Below are positions 51,481 to 59,727 of a stretch of DNA of 64,000 nucleotides, one piece after another. The DNA comes from Oscillospiraceae bacterium (GTDB lineage Bacteria > Bacillota > Clostridia > Oscillospirales > Ruminococcaceae), in NCBI GenBank assembly GCA_020024155.1, contig JAHHUE010000003.1, positions 1 through 64,000 of the forward strand, read 5' to 3'. A program made the position numbers and the translations under genes. The notes under the pieces were generated by a model. The model was not told the DNA's origin. It ran no database searches and worked only from the letters and a program-made list of their open reading frames with translations. The number at the start of each line of letters is the position of its first letter. Position 1 is the first letter of the stretch.

Positions 51481-52585
51481 AAAGATTTTAATTACCGGTG
51501 CAGGTGGATTTGTTGGAAAAAACCTTACAGTAACTTTGCTGCAAAAAGGATATACAAACCTCTATCTGTACGACAGAAGCAATACGCAAGAAGATTTGGA
51601 AAAATTCTGTTCTGACTGTGACTTTGTTTTTCATCTTGCAGGTGTAAACCGTCCTGTTGATAACAAAGAATTTTATACAGGAAATACAGATTTTTCAAAA
51701 ACTTTGCTTGATACTCTTAAAGCAAAAAATAATAACTGTGGCATTATCGTTTCATCTTCTGTTCAAGCTTTACTTGATAATGACTACGGCAAAAGCAAAA
51801 AAATGGGAGAAGATTTGTTTTTATCCAACTCTTTCAACCCTTCATATATAGTTCGTCTTTATGGCGTTTTCGGCAAATGGAGCAAACCTAATTACAACAC
51901 TGTTGTTGCAACTTTCTGCCACAATGTTGCTCACGGTCTTCCTTTGCAAATCAATGACCCTAACTATGAACTTACACTTTGTTATATTGATGATGTTGTA
52001 TCAAAATTCATTGATATTTTTGAAAATCAATCAGATTATAAACAAGGTTTCTTTGAAATTGATACTTTACACAAAATAACATTAGGTCGTCTTGCTAAAA
52101 CAATAGAAAGCTTTGGCAAAAATCGCGATACACTCATTATGCCTGACCTTTCCAGTCTTTTGGAACAACGCCTTTACGGCACATATTTGTCTTACCTTGA
52201 TACAGATAAATTCTCATATCCTCTTAAAAAGAATGAGGACAACCGTGGTTGGCTTGCTGAATTTATTAAAAGCGAAGGCTTTGGGCAGATTTTCATTTCT
52301 ACAACTAAACCTGGCATCACTCGTGGTGACCATTGGCATCATACAAAAGTTGAAAAATTCTTTGTTATCAGCGGTAAAGCAGAAATATCTTTCCGTCATA
52401 TGATTACAAACGAAATTATTAGATATACTGTTGATGGCAATAATCCAACTGTTGTTGATATTCCTGTTGGATACACACACAATATCAAAAATATTGGCGA
52501 TACAGAAATGATTTGTTTGTTCTGGTCTAGCCAGATTTTTGACCCTAACAATCCTGACACATACTATACAAAGGTAGATATATGA
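51470..52585 (+). CDS. capF: UDP-2-acetamido-2,6-dideoxy-hexos-4-ulose reductase, CapF/FnlB/WbjC family
   Basis: Bifunctional second enzyme of UDP-L-FucNAc synthesis. N-terminal SDR domain (ITGAGGFVGKNL; Y-K pair in NDYGKSKKMGE) reduces the 4-keto sugar, and the C-terminal cupin (about 245-370; TRGDHWHHTKVEKFFVISG with metal histidines) epimerises at C3. 371 residues, as in Staphylococcus CapF. The TTG start lies 11 bases inside capE, with GAGGAG upstream. ATGA overlap with the next gene. Confidence 0.93.
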   Translation: MKNKKILITGAGGFVGKNLTVTLLQKGYTNLYLYDRSNTQEDLEKFCSDCDFVFHLAGVNRPVDNKEFYTGNTDFSKTLLDTLKAKNNNCGIIVSSSVQALLDNDYGKSKKMGEDLFLSNSFNPSYIVRLYGVFGKWSKPNYNTVVATFCHNVAHGLPLQINDPNYELTLCYIDDVVSKFIDIFENQSDYKQGFFEIDTLHKITLGRLAKTIESFGKNRDTLIMPDLSSLLEQRLYGTYLSYLDTDKFSYPLKKNEDNRGWLAEFIKSEGFGQIFISTTKPGITRGDHWHHTKVEKFFVISGKAEISFRHMITNEIIRYTVDGNNPTVVDIPVGYTHNIKNIGDTEMICLFWSSQIFDPNNPDTYYTKVDI

Positions 52586-53115
52586 GTAAGTTAGTTATTC
52601 TTGGTTTTGGCGGATACGGAAAAACAATCGAAGATGTTGTTTTAAGTGGTAATTTATTTGATGAAGTTATTTTTTTAGATGATAAATCAAAAGATAGCAA
52701 AGTTTTTGGTCTATGTACAGACTTTAAAAAATTCATCAATGAAGATACCTTCTTTTATCCTGCTTTTGGGAATAATAACTTGAGAATAGAATGGATAAAT
52801 ATGCTTTTATCTGAAAAAGCACAGGTTGCAACTATAATACACCCAAAAAGCTATGTAAGCAGTGGTGCTGTTATTGAAACTGGCTGTGCAGTTCTTCCAA
52901 ATGCAACAGTAAATACAACTTCTGTTTTGAAAAAGGGTTGTATTGTAAACTTTGGTGCAGTTGTTGACCACGACTGTTTTATTGAAAAAGGTGTACATTT
53001 ATGCCCTAACTGCATTATAAAAGCATATAACAACATACCTCCTCTATGCAAAATTGAGGCTGGTAAAGTTGTCCTTAATAATACTTTCAAAACTGGAGAA
53101 AAGCATAATGGCTAA
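52582..53115 (+). CDS. NeuD/PglD-like sugar acyltransferase
   Basis: 177 residues: an N-terminal Rossmann-like half (MSKLVILGFGGYGKTIEDVV) and a left-handed beta-helix (GAVIETGCAVLPNATVN, VNFGAVVDHDCFIEKGVHL). The catalytic histidine of VDHD is present. The family acetylates amino sugars or sialic acid precursors with acetyl-CoA. It is inserted between capF and the 2-epimerase gene with overlaps on both sides (4 and 8 bases), so it acts on the same sugar or one of its carriers. Slightly shorter than usual family members (about 200-215). Confidence 0.85.
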   Translation: MSKLVILGFGGYGKTIEDVVLSGNLFDEVIFLDDKSKDSKVFGLCTDFKKFINEDTFFYPAFGNNNLRIEWINMLLSEKAQVATIIHPKSYVSSGAVIETGCAVLPNATVNTTSVLKKGCIVNFGAVVDHDCFIEKGVHLCPNCIIKAYNNIPPLCKIEAGKVVLNNTFKTGEKHNG

Positions 53116-54250
53116 ACTTAAACTTATGACTATCATCGGCACCAGACCGGAAATTATCCGTCTTGCTGCTGTAATCAAAAAATGTGATAAATATTTTGAC
53201 CAAATTCTTGTTCATACAGGTCAAAACTATGACTACGAATTAAATCAAGTTTTCTTTGACGACCTTGGTCTTAGAGCTCCTGATTTTTATCTTGACGCAG
53301 TAGGTAAAGACCTTGGCGAAACGATAGGCAACATCATTGCAAAATCATACTCACTTATGGTTAGCGAAAAACCTGATGCTTTGCTTATTCTTGGGGATAC
53401 AAACAGTTGTCTTTCTGCTATTAGTGCAAAAAGACTTCATATTCCAATTTTCCATATGGAAGCAGGCAACCGTTGTTTTGACGAATGTTTGCCGGAAGAA
53501 ACAAACAGAAGAATTGTTGACCATATAGCAGATGTTAATCTTTGCTACTCTGAACACGCAAGAAGATATTTGAACAGCGAGGGTACTGCAAAAGAAAGAA
53601 CTTATGTTACAGGAAGCCCTATGGCAGAAGTTCTTCACGAAAATCTTGAACAAATCAAATCTTCCGATATTCTCTCTCGCCTTGGACTTGAAAAAGGAAA
53701 ATACATTCTTCTTTCAGCTCACAGAGAAGAAAACATTGATACAGAAGAAAACTTCTTCAACCTTATGAATGCCGTTAACGCAATGGCTGAAAAATACGAT
53801 ATGCCTATTTTGTATTCATGTCATCCAAGAAGTGCAAAATTTATAAAAGAAAGAAATTTTGTTTTCGATAAACGAGTTATTCAAAACAAACCTCTTGGTT
53901 TCCACGATTATAATAATTTACAGATGAACGCATTTGCAGTTGTTTCTGACAGTGGTACATTACCAGAGGAAAGCAGTTTCTTCCTTTCAGTTGATAATCC
54001 TTTCCCTGCTGTTTGCATTAGAACTTCAACAGAAAGACCAGAGGCTCTTGATAAAGGCAACTTTATCCTTGCAGGTATTACAACACAGCAGGTTTTGCAG
54101 GCTGTTGATACAGCAGTTGAAATGAACAAAAACCTTGACTTTGGTATTCCTGTACCAAATTACACAGACGAAAATGTTTCAACAAAAGTTGTAAAAATTA
54201 TCCAAAGTTACACTGGCGTTGTAAACAAAATGGTTTGGAGAAAATACTAA
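53108..54250 (+). CDS. capG: UDP-N-acetyl-talosamine/quinovosamine 2-epimerase, CapG/FnlC (WecB-like) family
   Basis: Final step: C2 epimerisation giving UDP-L-FucNAc. The WecB-like fold has TIIGTRPEIIRLAAVI at the start, GDTNSCLSA, HMEAGNRCFDECLPEETNR, the sugar-binding SAHREENID and SDSGTLPEES. 380 residues. The frame is open to 53054, but the ATG at 53108 (MAKLKLMTIIGTRPE) with GGAG upstream is the right start. A strong hairpin follows the gene. Confidence 0.92.
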   Translation: MAKLKLMTIIGTRPEIIRLAAVIKKCDKYFDQILVHTGQNYDYELNQVFFDDLGLRAPDFYLDAVGKDLGETIGNIIAKSYSLMVSEKPDALLILGDTNSCLSAISAKRLHIPIFHMEAGNRCFDECLPEETNRRIVDHIADVNLCYSEHARRYLNSEGTAKERTYVTGSPMAEVLHENLEQIKSSDILSRLGLEKGKYILLSAHREENIDTEENFFNLMNAVNAMAEKYDMPILYSCHPRSAKFIKERNFVFDKRVIQNKPLGFHDYNNLQMNAFAVVSDSGTLPEESSFFLSVDNPFPAVCIRTSTERPEALDKGNFILAGITTQQVLQAVDTAVEMNKNLDFGIPVPNYTDENVSTKVVKIIQSYTGVVNKMVWRKY

Positions 54251-54257
54251 TTAAAAA

Positions 54258-54290
54258 TTAAAGCTGTGGTTTTTACAGCCACAGCTTTAA
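54258..54290 (+). terminator. Strong hairpin inside the polysaccharide operon
   Basis: Perfect 12-bp arms TTAAAGCTGTGG and CCACAGCTTTAA around a nine-base loop, eight bases after the capG stop. The following ATATGTTTTA is a poor T-run, so it may be a partial terminator or an RNA-processing site separating the FucNAc genes from the assembly genes. Confidence 0.6.
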
Positions 54291-54325
54291 ATATGTTTTA
54301 AAAAATTTTATTTAAGGTATAGATT

Positions 54326-55546
54326 TTGAAAAAGAAAATTTTAATTATAAGCCAACATTTTTGGCCGGAAAATTTTAGAATAAGCGATATAGCCTCAGGC
54401 TTTGCAGAAAATGATATAGAAGTTGACGTTATTTGTGGTATTCCAAACTATCCAAACGGAATTATACCTGACGGATACGGATATTTCAAAAACAAAAAAC
54501 AGAATTATAACAATGTAAATATTTACAGAAGCTGGGAAATAACAAGAAAAGGCAATTCTTCTATAAGAATTTTCTTAAACTATGTTTCATTTCCTTTTTT
54601 TGCAACATTCAAAACTATTGGGTTTATGCACAAGAAATATGACGCTGTCTTCTGCTATGAGACAAGTCCGGTGTATATGATTTTTCCTGCTATTTTCTAT
54701 TCAAAAATCAAAAAAATACCTTTAACTACTTATGTGTTGGATTTATGGCCGGAAAATTTTTATTCGGTTGTTAATATACAAAATCCTTTACTTAGAAAAA
54801 TATGCCAGTCCACAAGTCATTGGCACTACAAAAAAAGCGATAAACTCATTGCTATGAGCCCATCACTTAAAGAAAAACTTATAAGTATTACAAATAAAAG
54901 CAGTGATAAAGTTGCAGTTATTCCACAATACTGCGAAAGTTTTTATGAACAGGAAATTGTTGATGAAAACCTAACTGAAAAATACAAAAACTATTTTAAA
55001 ATTGTGTATGCAGGCAACATAAGCCCTGCACAAAACCTTGAAGTTGCTGTCAATAGTGCTGTTCTTTTAAAAAAAGATGGCATAAAAGATATAAAATTTA
55101 TTATCGTTGGCGACGGTATGTCAAAAAATCACATAGAAAATTATGTAAAAGAAAAAGATGTAACAGAGTATTTTGATTTTCTTGGTTCAAAACCTGTTAC
55201 AGATATGCCAATATATCACACCCTTGCAGACTGCTTGTTTGCACCTTTGGCAAAAAGCGACCTTATAGGTCTTACTATTCCGGCAAAAGTTACAAGCTAT
55301 ATGGCTGGCAGAAAGCCGGTTATCACCTGTATTGACGGAGAAGGCAGCTTTGTTATTGAAAAAGCTAATTCCGGTCTCACTGGTGAAAGTGGAAACAGTT
55401 TTCAGCTTTATGAAAACATTAAAACTTTGTATAATATGCCAATTTCTGAAAGAGTTAAACTTGGAGAAAACGGATTTACATATCACCTTGAACATCACGA
55501 ACGCAACAAGGTATTAAAACAACTTATAGATTTTATTTTTAATTAA
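54326..55546 (+). CDS. GT4-family glycosyltransferase, WbuB-like (putative L-FucNAc transferase)
   Basis: 406 residues. GT-B fold: N-terminal ISQHFWPENFRISDIA, a middle signature LTTYVLDLWPENFYSV, the donor-site region VYAGNISPAQNLEVAV and the C-terminal IPAKVTSYMAGRKPV with conserved glutamate nearby. WbuB-type enzymes carry L-FucNAc onto the second position of repeat units, which fits the genes before it. TTG start with AAGG eight bases upstream. Confidence 0.85.
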   Translation: MKKKILIISQHFWPENFRISDIASGFAENDIEVDVICGIPNYPNGIIPDGYGYFKNKKQNYNNVNIYRSWEITRKGNSSIRIFLNYVSFPFFATFKTIGFMHKKYDAVFCYETSPVYMIFPAIFYSKIKKIPLTTYVLDLWPENFYSVVNIQNPLLRKICQSTSHWHYKKSDKLIAMSPSLKEKLISITNKSSDKVAVIPQYCESFYEQEIVDENLTEKYKNYFKIVYAGNISPAQNLEVAVNSAVLLKKDGIKDIKFIIVGDGMSKNHIENYVKEKDVTEYFDFLGSKPVTDMPIYHTLADCLFAPLAKSDLIGLTIPAKVTSYMAGRKPVITCIDGEGSFVIEKANSGLTGESGNSFQLYENIKTLYNMPISERVKLGENGFTYHLEHHERNKVLKQLIDFIFN

Positions 55547-55560
55547 CGGAGGCCAGGCTA

Positions 55561-56271
55561 TTGAAAACTTTGGTTATCATTCCTTGCTATAATGAAGAAG
55601 ACAGTATTGTAAATGTTATAGAAAACTTAAAGAAAAACAAACCTGATGTAGATTATCTTATTGTTAATGACTGCTCAACAGACTCCACAGAAAAAATACT
55701 AAAAGAAAATAATTTTAACTATATAAATAATCCAATAAATCTTGGTATTGGTGGTGGTGTACAAGCAGGCTATCTTTATGCAAAAGAATTTGGATACGAT
55801 ATTGCTGTTCAAATGGATGGTGATGGTCAGCACGACCCAAAATATCTTTCCAAAATTATACAGCCTATAATAGATAAAGAAGCTGATATGGTTATAGGTT
55901 CTCGCTTTATAGAAAAAGAAGGATTTCAAAGCTCATTTATGAGAAGATTTGGCATCAATATTATTTCAGCTTTTATTTTTTTGCTTACTGGAAAAAAAAT
56001 AAAAGATACTACAAGTGGTTTTCGTGCTTGCAACAGAAACCTTATTGAATTCTTTTCAAAAAACTATGCAGACGATTATCCAGAACCAGAGGCTATTATT
56101 TCCTGCATAGTTAACGGATTCTCGGTAAAAGAAGTTGCAGTTATTATGGAAGAACGACAAGGTGGCGTTTCTTCTATAAAAAGCCTTAAAAGTGCTTACT
56201 ATATGATTAAAGTTTGCATTTCTCTTATAATAACAAGAATTTCATCAACAAAAATAAAAGGAGGTAATTAA
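55561..56271 (+). CDS. GT2-family glycosyltransferase (polyprenyl-phosphate sugar synthase/DPM1-like)
   Basis: 236 residues. IIPCYNEEDSIVNVIENL, the DCSTDST block and the metal motif MDGDGQHDPK are GT2 hallmarks, and the end has one hydrophobic stretch (about 212-228). The segment DTTSGFRACNRNLIEFF is typical of DPM1/dolichyl-phosphate-mannose synthase-like enzymes. TTG start with GGAGG eight bases upstream. Paired with the DUF2304 gene. Confidence 0.88.
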   Translation: MKTLVIIPCYNEEDSIVNVIENLKKNKPDVDYLIVNDCSTDSTEKILKENNFNYINNPINLGIGGGVQAGYLYAKEFGYDIAVQMDGDGQHDPKYLSKIIQPIIDKEADMVIGSRFIEKEGFQSSFMRRFGINIISAFIFLLTGKKIKDTTSGFRACNRNLIEFFSKNYADDYPEPEAIISCIVNGFSVKEVAVIMEERQGGVSSIKSLKSAYYMIKVCISLIITRISSTKIKGGN

Positions 56272-56274
56272 GTT

Positions 56275-56643
56275 ATGAAACCTATGGAATTAGTCCTTAG
56301 ACTTGGTCTTATATTTGGGTCTTTCGCCTTTCTTTTATTTATAATATACCTTATGAAAAAAGGTAAGCTGGAAGTTAAATATTCTATTATATGGCTTGCT
56401 TTTAGTGCTGTTATGATTATTTTTTCTTGTTTTCCATATATAGTTCTTGTATTAAGTGATATAACAAGAATTATAAATCCTGTAAACTTTATATTTTTTA
56501 CTCAAATTATTTTTATATTGCTAATTTTGTTATCTGTATCTGCTGTTATTTCCGGATTTAGTAAAAAGATAAAACAACTTGCACAAGAAAACGCGATTCT
56601 TGAAAATCGTGTTAGAGAACTTGAAAAATCAATGAATAAGTAA
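56275..56643 (+). CDS. DUF2304-family membrane protein
   Basis: 122 residues with three membrane helices (about 5-27, 35-55 and 68-92) and a coiled-coil tail (IKQLAQENAILENRVRELEKS). DUF2304 proteins almost always accompany a GT2 gene of the kind just upstream and probably serve as its membrane partner. AGGAGG before the ATG; three bases after the previous stop. Confidence 0.85.
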   Translation: MKPMELVLRLGLIFGSFAFLLFIIYLMKKGKLEVKYSIIWLAFSAVMIIFSCFPYIVLVLSDITRIINPVNFIFFTQIIFILLILLSVSAVISGFSKKIKQLAQENAILENRVRELEKSMNK

Positions 56644-56665
56644 ATCGTTTTATATATGGGGTGTC

Positions 56666-58135
56666 ATGTTATTTAATTCTTTACATTTTTTAATTTTTTT
56701 TCCAATTGTTACATTAGTATATTTTATAATTCCACAAAAAATAAAAAACTTATGGTTGCTTGTGGTCAGCTATTATTTCTATATGTGCTGGCAACCTACA
56801 TACGCATCACTTATACTTTTTAGCACTGCTTCCACATATTTATGCTCAATAGCTATCTCAAAAGCCAAAACTCACACTACGAAAAAAATTAGCCTTGGAG
56901 TAAGTATAGGTATAAATGTTTTAATTTTATTTTTATTCAAATATTATAATTTCTTTACCGAAAACATTGTTGCTCTTTTTGATAATTTTGGTGTACAGCT
57001 TTCTATGCCAACTTTCAGTTTGTTGTTACCTGTTGGTATATCATTTTACACTTTTCAAGCTCTTGGATATGCAATAGATGTATATCTTGGCACAATAGAA
57101 AGAGAGGAAAGCTTTTTAACATATGCATTGTTTGTTTCTTTCTTTCCACAACTTGTTGCAGGACCTATTGAAAGAAGTAAAAATCTTTTACCACAGTTTC
57201 ATCAAACACATACATTTGACTATACCCGTGCAAAAAAAGGGCTTGTGCTTATGGCTTGGGGATTTTTCAAGAAAATGGTTATCGCTGATGGTCTTGCAAC
57301 TTTTGTAACTGTTGTTTATTCTGCACCTAATAATTATGGTGGTGTACAAATGATTATTGCAACTGTTATGTTTTCATTTCAAGTATACTGTGATTTCTCC
57401 GGATATTCTGACATTGCCAGAGGTTGTGCCTCTGTTTTAGGCTTTGACCTTATGAGAAACTTTGACAAACCTTATTTATCAACATCATTCAAAATGTTTT
57501 GGAGCAGATGGCATATATCGCTTTCATCTTGGTTTCAAGACTATATATTTACACCCTTTGTATGGACAAATCCTCTTAGACGATTTGGCATTACAAATCC
57601 ACCTGTCCTTGCAGGTGTATGGCTTGTATTTCTTGTTAGCGGACTTTGGCACGGTGCAAGTTGGACCTTTGTTATATGGGGGCTTTTACACGCAGTATAT
57701 CGCACAGTTGAAGAACTTATGCACAGGTATTACAAAAAGCCTGATAAACACCCTAAACCACTTAAATATTGGAGCAAGGTTATATGGGTTTTCAGTTTAG
57801 TATCATTTAGTTATATTTTTTTTAGAGCAAACACTCTTTCTGATGCTATGTATATAATAACTCATTTATTTAGTGATATTGAACTTTTATTTACTAATGG
57901 ATTTTTTATAAGTCAATTAAAGAGTATGCTGTTCTTTGATAAAAACGGCATTCCTCTTGTTCTTTGCACTTTATTTATGATTATTCTTGAAATATGGGAA
58001 GGCAAAAAAGAGCTGACAGAAAAAATCAGTGAGCAAAAAGCTCCTGTTCGTTGGATATTCTACTATGCTGTCATTTTATTGATTTTATTCTATGGTAATT
58101 TTGGCAAAAGTCCATTTGTTTACTTTGATTTTTAA
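56666..58135 (+). CDS. MBOAT-family membrane O-acyltransferase (AlgI/DltB/PatA-like)
   Basis: 489 residues with about 10-12 membrane helices. The invariant histidine is H329 in SGLWHGASWTF, and FVSFFPQLVAGPIERSKNLLPQ, FSGYSDIARG and MFWSRWHISLSSWFQDY are MBOAT signatures. The family moves acyl groups across the membrane to modify surface polymers (alginate, teichoic acid, peptidoglycan). With the SGNH gene next to it, it likely forms an O-acetylation machine for this cluster's polysaccharide. Start at ATG 56666. Confidence 0.93.
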   Translation: MLFNSLHFLIFFPIVTLVYFIIPQKIKNLWLLVVSYYFYMCWQPTYASLILFSTASTYLCSIAISKAKTHTTKKISLGVSIGINVLILFLFKYYNFFTENIVALFDNFGVQLSMPTFSLLLPVGISFYTFQALGYAIDVYLGTIEREESFLTYALFVSFFPQLVAGPIERSKNLLPQFHQTHTFDYTRAKKGLVLMAWGFFKKMVIADGLATFVTVVYSAPNNYGGVQMIIATVMFSFQVYCDFSGYSDIARGCASVLGFDLMRNFDKPYLSTSFKMFWSRWHISLSSWFQDYIFTPFVWTNPLRRFGITNPPVLAGVWLVFLVSGLWHGASWTFVIWGLLHAVYRTVEELMHRYYKKPDKHPKPLKYWSKVIWVFSLVSFSYIFFRANTLSDAMYIITHLFSDIELLFTNGFFISQLKSMLFFDKNGIPLVLCTLFMIILEIWEGKKELTEKISEQKAPVRWIFYYAVILLILFYGNFGKSPFVYFDF

Positions 58136-58146
58136 CAGGAGGGTTT

Positions 58147-59247
58147 ATGAAAAGTTTTAAAGATTTTTTAAAAATTTCTGTAAAGCTTTTGCTTTTTGCA
58201 CCAATACTTGCATTTATGGTATATTGCAACTATCACATTGACCCTTCCGGTTTATTTTTTGGCAAAGGCTTTGAGCGAATAGCCAGTGAATATATGCTCG
58301 ATGGCAAGTACATTTCTGGTTACGAAAGACTTGATGGCAGAAAACTTAATGAAGTTTATGCTATGAATGTGCCTTATGCACCACAAGTTCTTATAAATGG
58401 CAGTAGCAGAAGTATGACAATAACTGCTGATATGATATGTCCAAATAAAACATTTTATAATGCGTCAAATGTTGGTGGCGACAGATATGACTTTTTTACA
58501 TCATATTATATTTTTGCAAAACAAGGTAAAGAGCCTGAAACAATAGTTCTTTCCCTTGATTCTTGGTTGTTTAATCCAAGTGAAGAAGCAATTGACCACA
58601 GAAGTAATAAGCAATTGTATTATGATTTTTTAAATCAAGAGTTGGGTCTTACTGAATATACCTCAGTGCCTGAAAATAAAGAAGTAAAGTATAAAGCTTT
58701 ATTCTCTCCAAGTTATTTTCAATCTGCAATAAGGTATTATAAGAGAGATACTTCTCAGGATATTATGCCTGAAATTGTGGAAGGTGATGTGCATAACAGT
58801 ACATCAACTGTAAAATGTCCTGACGGTTCAATTATCTACGATGCTGCTTTTATGAACAGTACCAAAGACCAAATAGATTTTGCTCTTTTTTCTGCAACTT
58901 TACCTCATCAGCCTCTCTTAAATATGTGTGATTTTACTCAATTAGACCAAGAATTTACAAATCAGCTTGAACTATTTATTGAATATCTACAAGCCAAAGG
59001 CATAAATGTAGTGCTGTATCTTCCTCCTTATCAAGAATTTTTTTACAGTATGCTTGTTGAAAGAAAAGATGAACACCCAGGTTTTTTTGAAGTTGAAGAT
59101 TATTGTCATCAACTTGCTGAAAAATATAATATCCCTATTTATGGGTCTTATGATTCTGCAAATCTTGATTTAGGCTATGATGATTTTCTTGATGCATTTC
59201 ATATGAGACCAAATTCAATATATAAGATACTTCCGGTAATTGCATAA
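58147..59247 (+). CDS. SGNH/GDSL-like extracytoplasmic acyltransferase or esterase (partner of MBOAT)
   Basis: 366 residues. One N-terminal membrane anchor (about 12-28), then an extracytoplasmic domain with INGSSRSMTI (S86/S87 near residue 87) and a C-terminal DAFH (D349-x-x-H352). This spacing of Ser and Asp-x-x-His is that of SGNH hydrolases such as AlgX/PatB/DltD-like partners of MBOAT proteins. It follows the MBOAT gene by 11 bp with AGGAGGG. The exact reaction (transfer or hydrolysis) cannot be decided here. Confidence 0.8.
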   Translation: MKSFKDFLKISVKLLLFAPILAFMVYCNYHIDPSGLFFGKGFERIASEYMLDGKYISGYERLDGRKLNEVYAMNVPYAPQVLINGSSRSMTITADMICPNKTFYNASNVGGDRYDFFTSYYIFAKQGKEPETIVLSLDSWLFNPSEEAIDHRSNKQLYYDFLNQELGLTEYTSVPENKEVKYKALFSPSYFQSAIRYYKRDTSQDIMPEIVEGDVHNSTSTVKCPDGSIIYDAAFMNSTKDQIDFALFSATLPHQPLLNMCDFTQLDQEFTNQLELFIEYLQAKGINVVLYLPPYQEFFYSMLVERKDEHPGFFEVEDYCHQLAEKYNIPIYGSYDSANLDLGYDDFLDAFHMRPNSIYKILPVIA

Positions 59248-59268
59248 ACTATTTTTTAGGTATATTAT
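59240..59268 (+). promoter_or_regulatory. SigA promoter of the DUF1904 gene
   Basis: TTGCAT (59240-59245) and TATTAT (59263-59268), 17-bp spacer, starting in the last codons of the SGNH gene. Confidence 0.65.
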
Positions 59269-59306
59269 AGTAACAATAAATTAAATTTAATAAAAGAGGT
59301 TTTATT

Positions 59307-59633
59307 ATGCCACAGATTATAGTAAAAGGTATTACAGAAGAACAATGTGCAGAATTAAGCGTTAAATCAGCTCCGGAACTTGCAAAAATTTGCAATTGTC
59401 CTAGTGACTGGTTTACATTTGACCTTGTTCGTTCAAGATTTTTTGATGAAAACGGTAGACTTGCACCATATCCTGTTGTACAGGTATGGTGGTTTGAACG
59501 CCCAATGGAAATTCAGGATAAAGTTGCAAAATTCTTGCACAAACAATTTGAACATATGGGCTTTCATTGTGACCAAATCAGTTTTCATATATTTGAAAAC
59601 GACCGTTATTACGAAAATGGCGAAAAATGTTAA
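59307..59633 (+). CDS. DUF1904-family protein
   Basis: 108 residues, cytoplasmic, no membrane segment. PQIIVKGITEEQCAELSVKSAPELAKI and FLHKQFEHMGF are characteristic of DUF1904, a tautomerase-like small family without known function. Probably unrelated to the polysaccharide genes, since it has its own promoter and terminator. AAGAGG before the ATG. Confidence 0.85.
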   Translation: MPQIIVKGITEEQCAELSVKSAPELAKICNCPSDWFTFDLVRSRFFDENGRLAPYPVVQVWWFERPMEIQDKVAKFLHKQFEHMGFHCDQISFHIFENDRYYENGEKC

Positions 59634-59640
59634 ATTGCTC

Positions 59641-59676
59641 AAAAGACAGAATTTTTAATAAGTTCTGTCTTTTTTG
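59641..59676. terminator. Bidirectional terminator between the DUF1904 gene and spoIIE
   Basis: Perfect 11-bp arms AAAAGACAGAA and TTCTGTCTTTT, with T-runs on both sides, seven bases after the DUF1904 stop. Confidence 0.9.
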
Positions 59677-59727
59677 TTGCTCAAAAATATAAAAGCAACA
59701 CTAATATTTTTAAATTTTTATAATATT

